In this document: positions 17,402 to 25,692 of the stretch, piece by piece
How the letters are laid out: the number at the start of each line of letters is the position of its first letter
Position numbering within the stretch: position 1 is the first letter of the stretch
Assembly (NCBI GenBank): GCA_965222895.1
Contig: CBDCVB010000002.1
Span: 682,001 to 746,000, forward strand
Length of the DNA: 64,000 nt
Origin: Bin87 sp965222895
GTDB lineage: Bacteria > Chloroflexota > Dehalococcoidia > Lucifugimonadales > UBA3495
Reading direction: 5' to 3'
The notes under the pieces: generated by a model
The model's input: the letters and a program-made list of their open reading frames with translations, nothing else
The model's database searches: none
What the model was told of the DNA's origin: nothing
Position numbers and translations under genes: made by a program

Positions 17402-18281
17402 GGTGCATGCCGCTTTGCATACCCGCCGCTGACAACCGAAGCCTGGACTCCGCAGCCTGTTCAGCGTCAATCTCAAACCCGATGTAAGTACAGCCGAGTT
17501 GCAACGCTGCCAATCCCGTTGACCCGGAACCGGAGAACGGGTCCAGCACGACCACGCCGTCGCCACTTTGCCCGTAGGCTTCAATGCAGCGTTTAGGCAA
17601 TTCTATGGGGAAACGGGAACGATGTTGCAGACCGGGAATGTGCTCGTTGGCAAACTCCCAGACACTGGGTACTGGCGGTGTAGTTCGGAAGGAATGTTGC
17701 TCTTGGCGTGCCAGCAGGTAGATAGACTCGTGCTTGCGATGAGGCCGGCGGCAGCGTCCTTCCGGCATCGGGTTCTTCTTGGCCCAAATTACTTCGCCAC
17801 GATACAGATACCCCGATTCCGTTAGTGAGAGCAACAGACGTTGCGGCAACATCAGCAGGTTGCCGTATTGCAACCAGCCGGTCGTTTTATCAACGAATGC
17901 CTTACGCTTGAAACGCGGCTTGGTGTAAGCCGCATTGTCTGGGCCAAAGCCATTTTGGTCGGCTCCCAACGAACTGTACTTGTAGTCCTTCGCGCCCCAA
18001 TTGATGGGCGTATTGTACGCGTCGCCCAAGTTAATCCAAAGGATGCCGTGCAGCTTCAGCTTTGGCAGAATGGTAGCGAACACGGTCTGCAAAAAAGCGA
18101 TGTACTCCCGAGGGTCTTCTTCAGTTCCGTTACCTAGAGATTCGCGCTGTCCCCAATAGGGCGGGCTAGTTACTACGATATCGATGCTGGCATCCGGCAA
18201 CTTCGGGATTAGCTTTAGGCAGTCCCCCCTAAAAACGGCGGAATGCGCGACACAAATTTGCTCCGGTACTGCGGCGTTCAT
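17334..18281 (-). CDS. DNA methyltransferase (N4-cytosine/N6-adenine, beta-type order)
   Basis: A 315-residue modification enzyme. The catalytic motif TSPPYW is at residues 38-43 and the S-adenosylmethionine motif DPFSGSGSTG lies near residue 240, so the catalytic region precedes the cofactor region as in beta-class enzymes; SPPY is more typical of N4-cytosine methylation. A target-recognition stretch lies between. Its 3' end overlaps the convergent XRE-nuclease gene by 68 bases, which suggests the pair forms one system. It lies 9 bases after the second nuclease gene on the same strand, so it may be transcribed with that gene too. The last ~35 residues are outside the conserved fold. Confidence 0.85.
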   Translation of the reverse strand: MNAAVPEQICVAHSAVFRGDCLKLIPKLPDASIDIVVTSPPYWGQRESLGNGTEEDPREYIAFLQTVFATILPKLKLHGILWINLGDAYNTPINWGAKDYKYSSLGADQNGFGPDNAAYTKPRFKRKAFVDKTTGWLQYGNLLMLPQRLLLSLTESGYLYRGEVIWAKKNPMPEGRCRRPHRKHESIYLLARQEQHSFRTTPPVPSVWEFANEHIPGLQHRSRFPIELPKRCIEAYGQSGDGVVVLDPFSGSGSTGLAALQLGCTYIGFEIDAEQAAESRLRLSAAGMQSGMHPNGSIAGEKRRSETARNGHLDF

Positions 18282-18290
18282 AATCGCCCT

Positions 18291-19034
18291 TCAGATTCTA
18301 TTCGCTTTGGCAGAACTGAACGCCACTAATTTGTTCCAGTCTATCGCTCCGCTCTTATCACAAAACTGTTCCGAGAACTCTCGTGACAGTCGGTTAATGA
18401 CGGAGCCGCAATTAGTAGCGAAATTGTCATTGCGCTGTTTAGCGTTATGCCCTAATGGTTCTATGATGCGGGTATAAAAACCGCTATCGCCGGAAATCAG
18501 TTCCCAAAAATCCTGTCCGCAATACTTGAAATAATTGCCCTTGTCCGGCTTTGGATCTCTACCGTAGCAGCAACCGTTTATTGCTATGACACTACTGCCG
18601 GCATTTCCTTGCCGTATGACGCGGGCTGCGGTACTAAAATTGTCTCGCATCTTTGCGATCTGGGAACTGTTGCCCCAGTTTGGACCGGACTTAATTGAAA
18701 CTATGTACCGTGCTCCATCTTTGACGAACTCGAGGTCGATGCCGGTTGCGCTAGATTTCAAGCCGCTGTGAACTTGCTCAGCGACATAAATTGCTAAGTC
18801 CTCGAGAAAATCGCCGAACAGCGTTTCTTCTTGTGAACTCAAATGAGCGTCCAACAGCGATTTAATCAAGTCGGAGACTGCAACGAGGTTTTTGCTCCGG
18901 AACAGGTACGGATTCTTCCGACGCAGCAGATTAGAGAGGCGCAATTTATTTAGCGCTTCCAGCCGTTTGTCGTGAAAGGTGCCTATGTGGGCCTCAACGT
19001 ACTCCGTAATCTGTTGGTCTGTAATGGTGCTCAT
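18291..19034 (-). CDS. Type II restriction endonuclease (EcoO109I/PmeII-like)
   Basis: A 247-residue protein resembling the EcoO109I/PmeII group of restriction nucleases. Features recalled from the family are RRKNPYLFRSKN, LDAHLSSQEETLFGDFLE, the catalytic strand GIDLEF (D100) followed by YIVSIKSG (K115) of a PD-(D/E)xK core, and the block CCYGRD...FKYCGQDFWELISG. Its first bases overlap the end of the upstream methyltransferase gene by four, so the pair is translationally coupled and almost certainly one restriction-modification system. The recognition sequence cannot be read from the protein. The match is from memory of the family and not from a search. Confidence 0.72.
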   Translation of the reverse strand: MSTITDQQITEYVEAHIGTFHDKRLEALNKLRLSNLLRRKNPYLFRSKNLVAVSDLIKSLLDAHLSSQEETLFGDFLEDLAIYVAEQVHSGLKSSATGIDLEFVKDGARYIVSIKSGPNWGNSSQIAKMRDNFSTAARVIRQGNAGSSVIAINGCCYGRDPKPDKGNYFKYCGQDFWELISGDSGFYTRIIEPLGHNAKQRNDNFATNCGSVINRLSREFSEQFCDKSGAIDWNKLVAFSSAKANRI

Positions 19035-19852
19035 ATCGCCAGCCTTGAATCCTGTGCCAGCCGCTGCTCGAGCTTTTCGTAATATGGCTGGTGCATTTCA
19101 ATGCCGATGATATTGCGACCCTTGTCCAGTGCGGCAAAGGCCGTAGTACCGGAGCCGATGAAAGGGTCGAGAACCGTATCGCCGGGGTCAGTGAAAAGGT
19201 CAATGAACCATTCTGGCAACCAATACGGGAACGCTGCACTGTGGCTACGATTGCCGCATTCCGTAGCACCGTGCAACACGTTGGTAGGGTACACCATATC
19301 GCGGCCCAGCCAGTTCTCCACTTTTTTGCCAAACCCGCTACCCACTTTGGACTCGTCGCGTACTCGGTCGGTTTCGCTCAGGTTGCGCATCCGGTTGTCA
19401 TACCAGTCGCCTACCGGAACCATAACGGCTTCTTGGTTCATCTTGAACTTGCGCTGCTTGTTGAACTGCAACAGTCGTTCCCAAGAATCTCTAAACCTGT
19501 TGGGCCACTTGCCCGGGTAGCAATTTTTCTTATGCCAAACAAATTCCTCCGTCCACAGCCAACCACGCTTCCGCATCTCGAGGATTATCTCGATGACGTG
19601 GGTATGGCGTTCGCTGTTGACCGCCGGTTCTTTGATGTTCAGGATAAAGGTCCCATGTGCTTTAAGTACTCGCTGCAGTTCGTCGGCAATCGGTAGAAAC
19701 CAATTTACATAATCAGTTGGTTTGATACCACCATATGTAGCTGCTCGTTGGTTAGCGTAAGGAGGCGAGGTCACAATAAGATCGACTGATTCTGCTCCAA
19801 TGCGCTTGAGTTCATACCGGCAATCTCCTAGCAACAATGTAGCTGTTGACAT
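19031..19852 (-). CDS. Site-specific DNA methyltransferase
   Basis: A 273-residue modification enzyme. TSPPYA is at residues 28-33 (catalytic motif IV) and DPFIGSGTT lies near residue 235 (cofactor motif I), giving beta-type order. The middle (KKNCYPGKWPNRFRDSWERLLQF) is the usual flipping/target region. The ATG at 19852 is chosen because GAGAGG stands just upstream; a longer frame to 19912 has no such site. It leads the leftward set methyltransferase - nuclease - methyltransferase and overlaps the nuclease gene by four bases, so it probably protects host DNA from that enzyme. Confidence 0.87.
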   Translation of the reverse strand: MSTATLLLGDCRYELKRIGAESVDLIVTSPPYANQRAATYGGIKPTDYVNWFLPIADELQRVLKAHGTFILNIKEPAVNSERHTHVIEIILEMRKRGWLWTEEFVWHKKNCYPGKWPNRFRDSWERLLQFNKQRKFKMNQEAVMVPVGDWYDNRMRNLSETDRVRDESKVGSGFGKKVENWLGRDMVYPTNVLHGATECGNRSHSAAFPYWLPEWFIDLFTDPGDTVLDPFIGSGTTAFAALDKGRNIIGIEMHQPYYEKLEQRLAQDSRLAI

Positions 19853-19966
19853 AGCGTTTCCTCTCCCGGCTAGACGGATTTTGACGGGCCTAATGCTACT
19901 GACTGGTATCACGGTTGGCTACGGGCAATTGTCAGTAATTTGCTGTTGACTGTCAACGGCCTGGTG

Positions 19967-20227
19967 TCATTCGCCTTCCGAGTCCGCCCACTCGAACGTT
20001 ATTCGCCCGTCCTGCCAGGGTAGGTTGGCTACCCACTGGAGCAGCTTATCCTGGGCCTCTGTGTTGAGCCCCTCGTCATTGGCCCATTCCGACGCCAGGC
20101 GCTCCAGTTCGGCGCGGCTATATTCGCGGCTGCGCTCGGAATCGGCGCAGTCCGGGTCAACCACGAGGTCGAACACAAAATCGTACTCCGGCGGCCCAAC
20201 GACCGCCAGGGTTTCTTCGATGTCCAC
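19967..20227 (-). CDS. Small acidic hypothetical protein
   Basis: An 86-residue strongly acidic protein (DIEETLAVVGPPEYDFVFDLV...WADSEGE), with no family that I recognise. It lies 14 bases downstream of the DUF1802 gene and probably shares its transcript. No signal sequence, membrane segment or metal motif is visible. The acidity could suit a DNA mimic or a protein inhibitor, and it stands next to the restriction island, but nothing in the sequence proves this. Confidence 0.55.
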   Translation of the reverse strand: MDIEETLAVVGPPEYDFVFDLVVDPDCADSERSREYSRAELERLASEWANDEGLNTEAQDKLLQWVANLPWQDGRITFEWADSEGE

Positions 20228-20241
20228 CTTGCCGGATAAAG

Positions 20242-20832
20242 TCAGGCCGCTACCAGGCCCAGGCTTCCCCGGACGGCTGCCACCATGCGGGCGAAGGTGG
20301 CGTCGTCGACGACCGGCGTGAGTTGGCCGAGGTTGACGGTGGGTATGACGTCCACCCAGGACTTGCAGCCGCCGTACTCTGGGATGAAGGGGACGGTTGC
20401 CGGCGATTCCATCCGGTAGACGCGCAGCAACATGATGGTCAGGGGCACCATGGGCTTCCAGTGCAGGCGGGACTGGGCGTAGCCGTCGGTCCAGATGTGA
20501 TGGGGAGCGAGGTCTTCCACCTTGCCCAGCTGGTCAATCTCCAGCAGTTCGTGCACCCGTGCCCAGTGGGTGAAGGTCACGGCGTCGTCATCGGCCGGGT
20601 TATCGGAAAGCAATTGGCGCAGCGTCGGCTGGTGACTTTCCTTCAGCAGGTCCTCCCTCTGGTGCAGATAGGTGGGATAGAGCAGGAATTCGGGGTGCAC
20701 GACGCGGAAGTCCTTGCTGTCCTCACTGATGCCGCCCTTGCGGAGCATCATAATCTGGTCGCCGTCGGCCAAAGCCCGGACGGTAATAGCCCATTCTTTC
20801 AGGGCCAGTTGGCAGGTTACGGGGGTAGTCAT
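20242..20832 (-). CDS. DUF1802 family protein
   Basis: A 196-residue protein matching the pattern of DUF1802: an early LALKEWAITVRALADGDQIMMLRKGGI, then FRVVHPEFLLYPTYLHQR, a His-rich middle near VHELLEIDQL, and the later HWKPMVPLTIMLLRVYRM. The family is common in Cyanobacteria and Chloroflexota and has no known role. The ATG at 20832 is used because the longer frame would start inside the repeat fragment upstream. It lies between a DNA glycosylase-like gene and a small acidic gene on the same strand. Confidence 0.75.
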   Translation of the reverse strand: MTTPVTCQLALKEWAITVRALADGDQIMMLRKGGISEDSKDFRVVHPEFLLYPTYLHQREDLLKESHQPTLRQLLSDNPADDDAVTFTHWARVHELLEIDQLGKVEDLAPHHIWTDGYAQSRLHWKPMVPLTIMLLRVYRMESPATVPFIPEYGGCKSWVDVIPTVNLGQLTPVVDDATFARMVAAVRGSLGLVAA

Positions 20833-20857
20833 GGTGTCAACCTCCGGCAGTTTTACA

Positions 20858-20908
20858 TCGATAGACAAGATAGACAGGATGAGATCGCCACGCTGCGCTC
20901 GCAATGAC
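20858..20908. repeat. Half copy of the palindromic repeat with flanking GACAGGAT motif
   Basis: GAGATCGCCACGCTGCGCTCGCAATGAC spans 20881-20908 and corresponds to one arm of copies A and B. It is preceded by ATAGACAAGATAGACAGGAT, a second short motif seen also near 8048 and 21422. The other arm is missing, so this is a remnant. Confidence 0.65.
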
Positions 20909-20913
20909 AAGGG

Positions 20914-21387
20914 TTACTTGTTGCGGTTGCAGAATTCGCCGTAGTCGGGCACTTCCTCGCCGAGCACATACAGCCAGTAGTAGGTGCCGGTGTCGCCCAT
21001 GTATTTGAACTGTTTGCGCACGTCTTTCAGCACCGCGTAGAAATCGCCGTGGGAGCGCAGATAGTTCCGGATGCCGTCGTATTTCTCGTCGAGCTCGATG
21101 AGGCGTTGGGCGTTGTGAACGGTGGCGACAATCTTGCGGCGGTTCCGGACGATGGCCGTGTCGGTGGCCAGCGTGTCTATCTCAGACTCGCCCATTGTTG
21201 CCACTGAGGCCACGTCGAATCCTTTAAATCCGGCCTGGAAACCGGGCCATTTGTTGCTGACCACTTTCCAAGAGAGGCCGCTCTGGAAAACGGCCTTGGT
21301 CATAACTTCCAGGTAGTCATTGAGGCTGTGGGGCGCAATCTGCTCCGGAGCGTCGTGATCTATGGGATATTCGCGTTGGGTAGTCAT
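20914..21387 (-). CDS. DNA-3-methyladenine glycosylase I family protein
   Basis: A 157-residue protein of the Tag-like helix-hairpin-helix glycosylase family, shorter than Escherichia coli Tag (187). Family traits are AVFQSGLSWKVVSNKWPGFQAGFKGFD near residues 33-58, TDTAIVRNRRKIVATVHNAQ near 96-115, and a late FKYMGDTGTYYWLYVLGE. The zinc-binding Cys and His of classical Tag are not evident, so it may be a divergent enzyme with a changed substrate range. It presumably removes alkylated bases from DNA. It starts 103 bases after the tatD stop. Confidence 0.75.
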   Translation of the reverse strand: MTTQREYPIDHDAPEQIAPHSLNDYLEVMTKAVFQSGLSWKVVSNKWPGFQAGFKGFDVASVATMGESEIDTLATDTAIVRNRRKIVATVHNAQRLIELDEKYDGIRNYLRSHGDFYAVLKDVRKQFKYMGDTGTYYWLYVLGEEVPDYGEFCNRNK

Positions 21388-21490
21388 AGCGTCTCAATCC
21401 TCCACTCGCTGGGTTATAGAACATGGATGGACAGGATATGCAGGATGTTTGGGCGGTAAACGGAAATCGTTTGCACCCGGTGCGTCCATG

Positions 21491-22303
21491 CTAACTAACG
21501 GCTAAAGCCCCGGGGCAGGATGGCGGTTCCAGCTTGAGCAACCGGCTCAGGTTGGCCGTCGTCACTTCGGCTACCTCGTCTACCGAGATGCCCTTGAGAT
21601 CGGCGAGGCATTGGGCGACTCCGGCCAGGTGGCGCGGTTCAGTCCAGTTGTGGCGGTACTTCTTGAACGGTTGCGGGAAGGCGTCAGTTTCCAACACGAT
21701 ATGTTCCAGCGAAATGTTGCGCGCTACTTCCTGCAACTCGGGCAAACGAGTCAGCGGCCGGGCCAGCGAGATGAAAAAGCCGCCGTCGATGGCCTCGCGC
21801 GCCGTGGCTTCGTCGCCCTGGAAGTAGTGCATGGCGCCGCCGACCAGGCCCGCGTTTTCCTCCCGCAAGACCTTGAACACCGCCGGGTGCGATTCTCGCG
21901 AGTGAAAGATTACGGGCAGGCCCAGGCTTTTGGCCAGGTGGATGTGCTGCCGGAACACCTGGTCCTGCACCTCGTGGTCGGGTGAAGTGGGCAGATAATC
22001 CAGGCCCACCTCGGAAATGCACACCACCTGCGGGTTGTTGCGGGCCATCGTTTCCAGTTCGGCGTAAACGGCGTCGTCCACCGGCTGGTCAGCCTGCATG
22101 GGGTGTATGCCCACGCCAGCGTAGAACATGGGGTGCTCAACCGACAGGTCGATGCAGCGTTTTGTAGACTCAATGGTGGTGCCGGCCAGGATGATGAAAC
22201 CCACGCCGGCGTCTCGGGCCCGCTCCAGAATCTCCGGAATATCCGCCGGAGCGTACTGGTCGAGATGGGTGTGAGCGTCGCAAAAAACGGGCGCTGCCGG
22301 CAT
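21491..22303 (-). CDS. TatD-family metal-dependent hydrolase
   Basis: A 270-residue TIM-barrel hydrolase. The metal ligands are seen in order: DAHTHLD near residues 9-15, E in ISEVGLDY near 97, the His of PVIFHSRE near 133, a histidine in GAMHYFQG near 157, and the Asp of LETDAFPQP near 206. Family members act as 3'-5' DNA exonucleases or related phosphodiesterases. Length is standard. The region upstream holds a good extended -10 element. A divergent suf operon begins 412 bases away. Confidence 0.88.
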   Translation of the reverse strand: MPAAPVFCDAHTHLDQYAPADIPEILERARDAGVGFIILAGTTIESTKRCIDLSVEHPMFYAGVGIHPMQADQPVDDAVYAELETMARNNPQVVCISEVGLDYLPTSPDHEVQDQVFRQHIHLAKSLGLPVIFHSRESHPAVFKVLREENAGLVGGAMHYFQGDEATAREAIDGGFFISLARPLTRLPELQEVARNISLEHIVLETDAFPQPFKKYRHNWTEPRHLAGVAQCLADLKGISVDEVAEVTTANLSRLLKLEPPSCPGALAVS

Positions 22304-22352
22304 GGTTTCGTCTCCGCTGGCGGCCGTGGATGTTCAGGTTCTCGTCGGCCAA

Positions 22353-22361
22353 AGTATAGCA
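22353..22361 (-). promoter_or_regulatory. Extended -10 promoter candidate for tatD
   Basis: On the minus strand TGCTATACT matches the extended -10 consensus, about 50 bases before the tatD start. No convincing -35 box is seen. The rest of the 412-bp gap (22362-22600) shows no gene or clear repeat that I can support. Confidence 0.45.
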
Positions 22362-22606
22362 TTGCCGGTGGCGGGATGTATCGGGAGACTTCCATGTAAG
22401 GCGAATGAGCCGAATGAACGGCCCGCGTGCCGGCGCCGGGCCAAGAGAACGGCGCGGTGGGGGAGAATCATAATAATGATGCAGCAAGGCCGAAATTTCG
22501 GAGGCCGCTGCCGGCGGCGGTTCAGGCGTAAATAGCGGCGCCGGTGAAGTTCCGCAGGGCGTTCGGATTCACTTTGGCGGCGCGAAATTGGCGGGCCTGG
22601 ATTCCG

Positions 22607-22635
22607 TTGACAGTTGGAGTCGGGCCGTGTACGAT
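22607..22635 (+). promoter_or_regulatory. Promoter of the suf operon
   Basis: A perfect -35 TTGACA (22607-22612) is 17 bases from TACGAT (22630-22635). Just downstream, at the predicted transcription start, GACCTTAATGGTC (22643-22655) is an interrupted palindrome that could bind a repressor. The start codon of sufB is about 75 bases further. Confidence 0.65.
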
Positions 22636-22715
22636 AATTGTTGACCTTAATGGTCGGAAATAGCCAGGCAAGCCGCCGGCGCGCCGCTAATGGCGGTGAG
22701 GAGGATACCCGTCCG

Positions 22716-24188
22716 ATGACGACACAGGGCCAGCGTGTAATTTCCCGGGATACCACTGCTGCGGAGCTGGACTCCGATTACAAATGGGGTTTCACCATCG
22801 ACATCGAGGAGGACGCGTTTCCCAAGGGCCTCAGCGAGGATGTCGTGCGGTTAATCTCGGCCAAGAAGAATGAGCCGGAGTGGATGCTGGAATGGCGACT
22901 CAAGGCGTATCGGTTCTGGACTCGCCAAAACTACAGCGAGCCGACCTGGGCGAACATTGAGCACCCGGCCATCGATTTCCAGGACATACATTACTACGCC
23001 GCGCCCAAGTCTGCTAAAGACGGCCCCCAGAGCATAGAAGATGTTGACCCGGAGGTGCTGGAGGCGTTCAGCAAGCTGGGCATACCGCTGGAAGAGCAGG
23101 CGCGGCTGGCCGGCGTAGCGGTCGATGCGGTGCTGGACAGTGTATCGGTGGCGACCACCTACCAGGAGCAGCTGGAGCAAGCCGGCGTAATTTTCTGTTC
23201 CATGAGTGAAGCCGTGCAGAAACATCCGGATCTGGTGCAGAAATACCTGGGTTCCGTGGTGCCTTATGCCGACAATTTCTACGCGACGCTCAACTCGGCA
23301 GTTTTCTCCGACGGTTCCTTCGCTTACATCCCGCCAGGCGTGCGTTGCCCCATCGAGCTGATGACCTACTTCCGTATTAACCAGGCCGATAGCGGCCAGT
23401 TTGAGCGGACGCTGATTGTGGCCGACGAGGGCGCCTACGTCAGTTACCTCGAAGGCTGCACCGCTCCGATGCGCAAAACCAACCAGTTGCACGCCGCCGT
23501 AGTTGAACTGGTGGCCATGGCAGGCGCTGAAATCAAATACAGCACCTTGCAGAACTGGTATCCCGGCGATAAGAACGGCGAGGGTGGGGTGTACAACTTT
23601 GTTACCAAGCGGGGCAAATGCGCCGGCGCCGATTCCAAAATCTCCTGGACGCAGGTGGAGACCGGCTCGGCCATCACCTGGAAGTACCCCAGCGTCATTT
23701 TGCAGGGCGACAATTCAGTCGGTGAATTCTACTCGGTGGCTCTGGTGAACAACTGGCAACAAGCCGACACGGGCACCAAGATGATTCATGTGGGCAAGAA
23801 CACGCGCAGCACAATTGTAGCCAAGGGCATTTCGGCCGGCCACGGACAACAAACCTACCGGGGTCTGGTGAAAATCAACCCCTCAGCGCGCGGCGCCAAG
23901 AACTTCACCCAGTGCGACTCGCTCCTCGTTGGCGACCAGTGCGGGGCACATACCGTGCCGTACATCGAGGTCAAGAACCCGTCCGCGCAGTTGGAGCACG
24001 AGGCCACCACGTCCAAGGTTTCCGACGACCAGCTTTTCTACCTGCAACAGCGTGGCATTGGGGTCGAAGACGCACACTTTATGATTATCAACGGTTTCTG
24101 CCGCGGCATCTTCCAGGAGCTGCCTTTTGAGTTTGCGATGGAGGCATCGCAGCTGCTGAAAGTGAGTCTGGAAGGAACCGTAGGCTAA
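22716..24188 (+). CDS. sufB: Fe-S cluster assembly scaffold SufB
   Basis: A 490-residue SufB, the scaffold core of the SufBCD complex that assembles iron-sulfur clusters. Typical blocks are WMLEWRLKAYRFW near residue 50, YFRINQADSGQFERTLI, EGCTAPM near 246-252 (containing the conserved cysteine), GAEIKYSTLQNWYPGDKNGEGGVYNF in pieces, and the late HEATTSKVSDDQLFYLQQRG. The ATG at 22716 is favoured by GAGGAGGA upstream; a longer frame from 22638 lies within the promoter's leader. It is the first gene of the operon sufB-sufC-x-sufD-sufS-sufU. Confidence 0.95.
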   Translation: MTTQGQRVISRDTTAAELDSDYKWGFTIDIEEDAFPKGLSEDVVRLISAKKNEPEWMLEWRLKAYRFWTRQNYSEPTWANIEHPAIDFQDIHYYAAPKSAKDGPQSIEDVDPEVLEAFSKLGIPLEEQARLAGVAVDAVLDSVSVATTYQEQLEQAGVIFCSMSEAVQKHPDLVQKYLGSVVPYADNFYATLNSAVFSDGSFAYIPPGVRCPIELMTYFRINQADSGQFERTLIVADEGAYVSYLEGCTAPMRKTNQLHAAVVELVAMAGAEIKYSTLQNWYPGDKNGEGGVYNFVTKRGKCAGADSKISWTQVETGSAITWKYPSVILQGDNSVGEFYSVALVNNWQQADTGTKMIHVGKNTRSTIVAKGISAGHGQQTYRGLVKINPSARGAKNFTQCDSLLVGDQCGAHTVPYIEVKNPSAQLEHEATTSKVSDDQLFYLQQRGIGVEDAHFMIINGFCRGIFQELPFEFAMEASQLLKVSLEGTVG

Positions 24189-24340
24189 ACCGGCGCGCGG
24201 CCTGATTACCCCGATCCTGACTACCAGACAGTGAATAGTTGCGTCACGGGTTGCGGCGAAACGCGTTGCCCCTGGACGCGCTGCCCCTGAAACCATTACC
24301 CCCGGAACCGTTACGCCCGGAGAGGAACCTAGCATCCGCG

Positions 24341-25132
24341 ATGACGACTGCCAACCAAACTGACACGCCTATCCTGGAGGTGAAAGACCTCCACGTTTCT
24401 ATCGACGGCCAGGAGATCTTGCGGGGCGTTAACCTGACGGTACTCCACGGAGAGGTGCACGCCATCATGGGGCCCAACGGCTCCGGCAAGAGCACGCTGG
24501 CCAACACCCTGGCGGGCCGACCCGAGTACAAGGTCACCAGCGGCAAAGTCCTGTACAACGGCGCCGATCTGCTGAAGATGGAGCCGGAGGACCGAGCCCG
24601 TGAGGGTATGTTCCTGGCGTTCCAGTATCCGGTTGAATTGCCCGGCGTGCGTGCCTGGCAGTTCCTCAAAGCCGCCATTGACGCGAAGCGCGTGCATCAG
24701 GGCGAAGAAGAAATGGGCGCTCGCGAGTTCGACCGCCTGCTGCGCTCCAAGGTGGAAGAGGTCGAGATTGATCCTGATCTGGTGCGCCGGTCGGTCAATG
24801 AAGGCTTCTCCGGTGGTGAAAAGAAACGTAACGAAGTGCTGCAAATGGCGCTGCTGGAACCCAAACTGGCTCTGCTGGACGAGACCGACTCCGGCCTGGA
24901 CATCGACGCGCTGCGTATCGTATCCGACGGCGTCAATCGCCTGCGGCGGCCGGACAATGCGGCCGTGGTGGTTACCCACTACCAGCGCATCCTCAACTAC
25001 ATCAAGCCCGATTACGTTCACGTCCTGGTGGATGGTCGCATCGCGGTGAGCGGGGGCCCAGAACTCGCCGAGCAACTGGAAGCGCAGGGCTACGACTGGG
25101 TGCGCGAAGGCGTGGATGCCGCCGCGGAATGA
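24341..25132 (+). CDS. sufC: Fe-S assembly ATPase SufC
   Basis: A 263-residue ABC-type ATPase that drives the SufB/SufD scaffold. Visible are Walker A GPNGSGKST near residues 41-49, the signature FSGGEKKRNEVLQ near 152-164, Walker B LALLDETDSGLDID and the switch VVTHYQR, all characteristic of SufC. The ATG at 24341 has GGAGAGG upstream. It is separated from sufB by 152 bases, a long gap for the operon, which is richer in proline codons if read but appears non-coding. The PaREP1-like gene follows. Confidence 0.95.
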   Translation: MTTANQTDTPILEVKDLHVSIDGQEILRGVNLTVLHGEVHAIMGPNGSGKSTLANTLAGRPEYKVTSGKVLYNGADLLKMEPEDRAREGMFLAFQYPVELPGVRAWQFLKAAIDAKRVHQGEEEMGAREFDRLLRSKVEEVEIDPDLVRRSVNEGFSGGEKKRNEVLQMALLEPKLALLDETDSGLDIDALRIVSDGVNRLRRPDNAAVVVTHYQRILNYIKPDYVHVLVDGRIAVSGGPELAEQLEAQGYDWVREGVDAAAE

Positions 25133-25187
25133 TGGTGGCGTTGCCCATCGTTGTGGAACTGCCAGTTATGGACACTGAGTTTGCGAA

Positions 25188-25649
25188 ATGACATCCCTCG
25201 CCAATCCCGCTAGCGTTCAGCTGTCTGACGCCGAATGGCAGCGGTTGACACCGCAGACGCAGCAGTATGTTGCGGCCAGCTACGATTTGTTGAGCAAAGC
25301 CGACAGTTACCTGACGGCCGGCGATTTGCGCCAGGCATCCGAAAAGGGCTGGGGCGCGGCGGCGCAGATTGTAAAAGCCGTTGCCGAGAATTGGAGAGAT
25401 TCCGGCGTAACTCACGGGCGGCATCAGGATTTGCGGGCGCTGGTAAACGGCTTGTCCGTGCTTGATGCAGAGTCAACATTGATTGTCGAGTTCCGCTCCG
25501 CGCAGGATCTGCACGAGAATTTTTACGAGAATAATAGTCCGCAGTATCGGGTAGTTTTAGACTTGGCCCAAACCGGGCGATTTATTGACACTATGCTGCC
25601 CTATCTCCGCCGTCCCCGGCCGCCCCAGGGGTTACGCCAGGGCCAATAG
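25188..25649 (+). CDS. PaREP1/HEPN-like helical protein inserted in suf operon
   Basis: A 153-residue, largely helical protein with the PaREP1-like pattern AGDLRQASEKGWGAA near residues 43-57 and a late LHENFYEN. It is the most diverged of four paralogues in this window (others at 51830, 52203 and 59881). An R-x5-H (RDSGVTH) stands in the middle, as in HEPN-type proteins, but it is not at the usual C-terminal position. It sits between sufC and sufD, a place normally empty, with 55- and 43-base gaps, so it is probably co-transcribed. Function unknown; not an established suf component. Confidence 0.7.
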   Translation: MTSLANPASVQLSDAEWQRLTPQTQQYVAASYDLLSKADSYLTAGDLRQASEKGWGAAAQIVKAVAENWRDSGVTHGRHQDLRALVNGLSVLDAESTLIVEFRSAQDLHENFYENNSPQYRVVLDLAQTGRFIDTMLPYLRRPRPPQGLRQGQ

Positions 25650-25692
25650 GCGGATTTCCTGATTACTTACGCCATTGCTGTGAGCAAATTGT

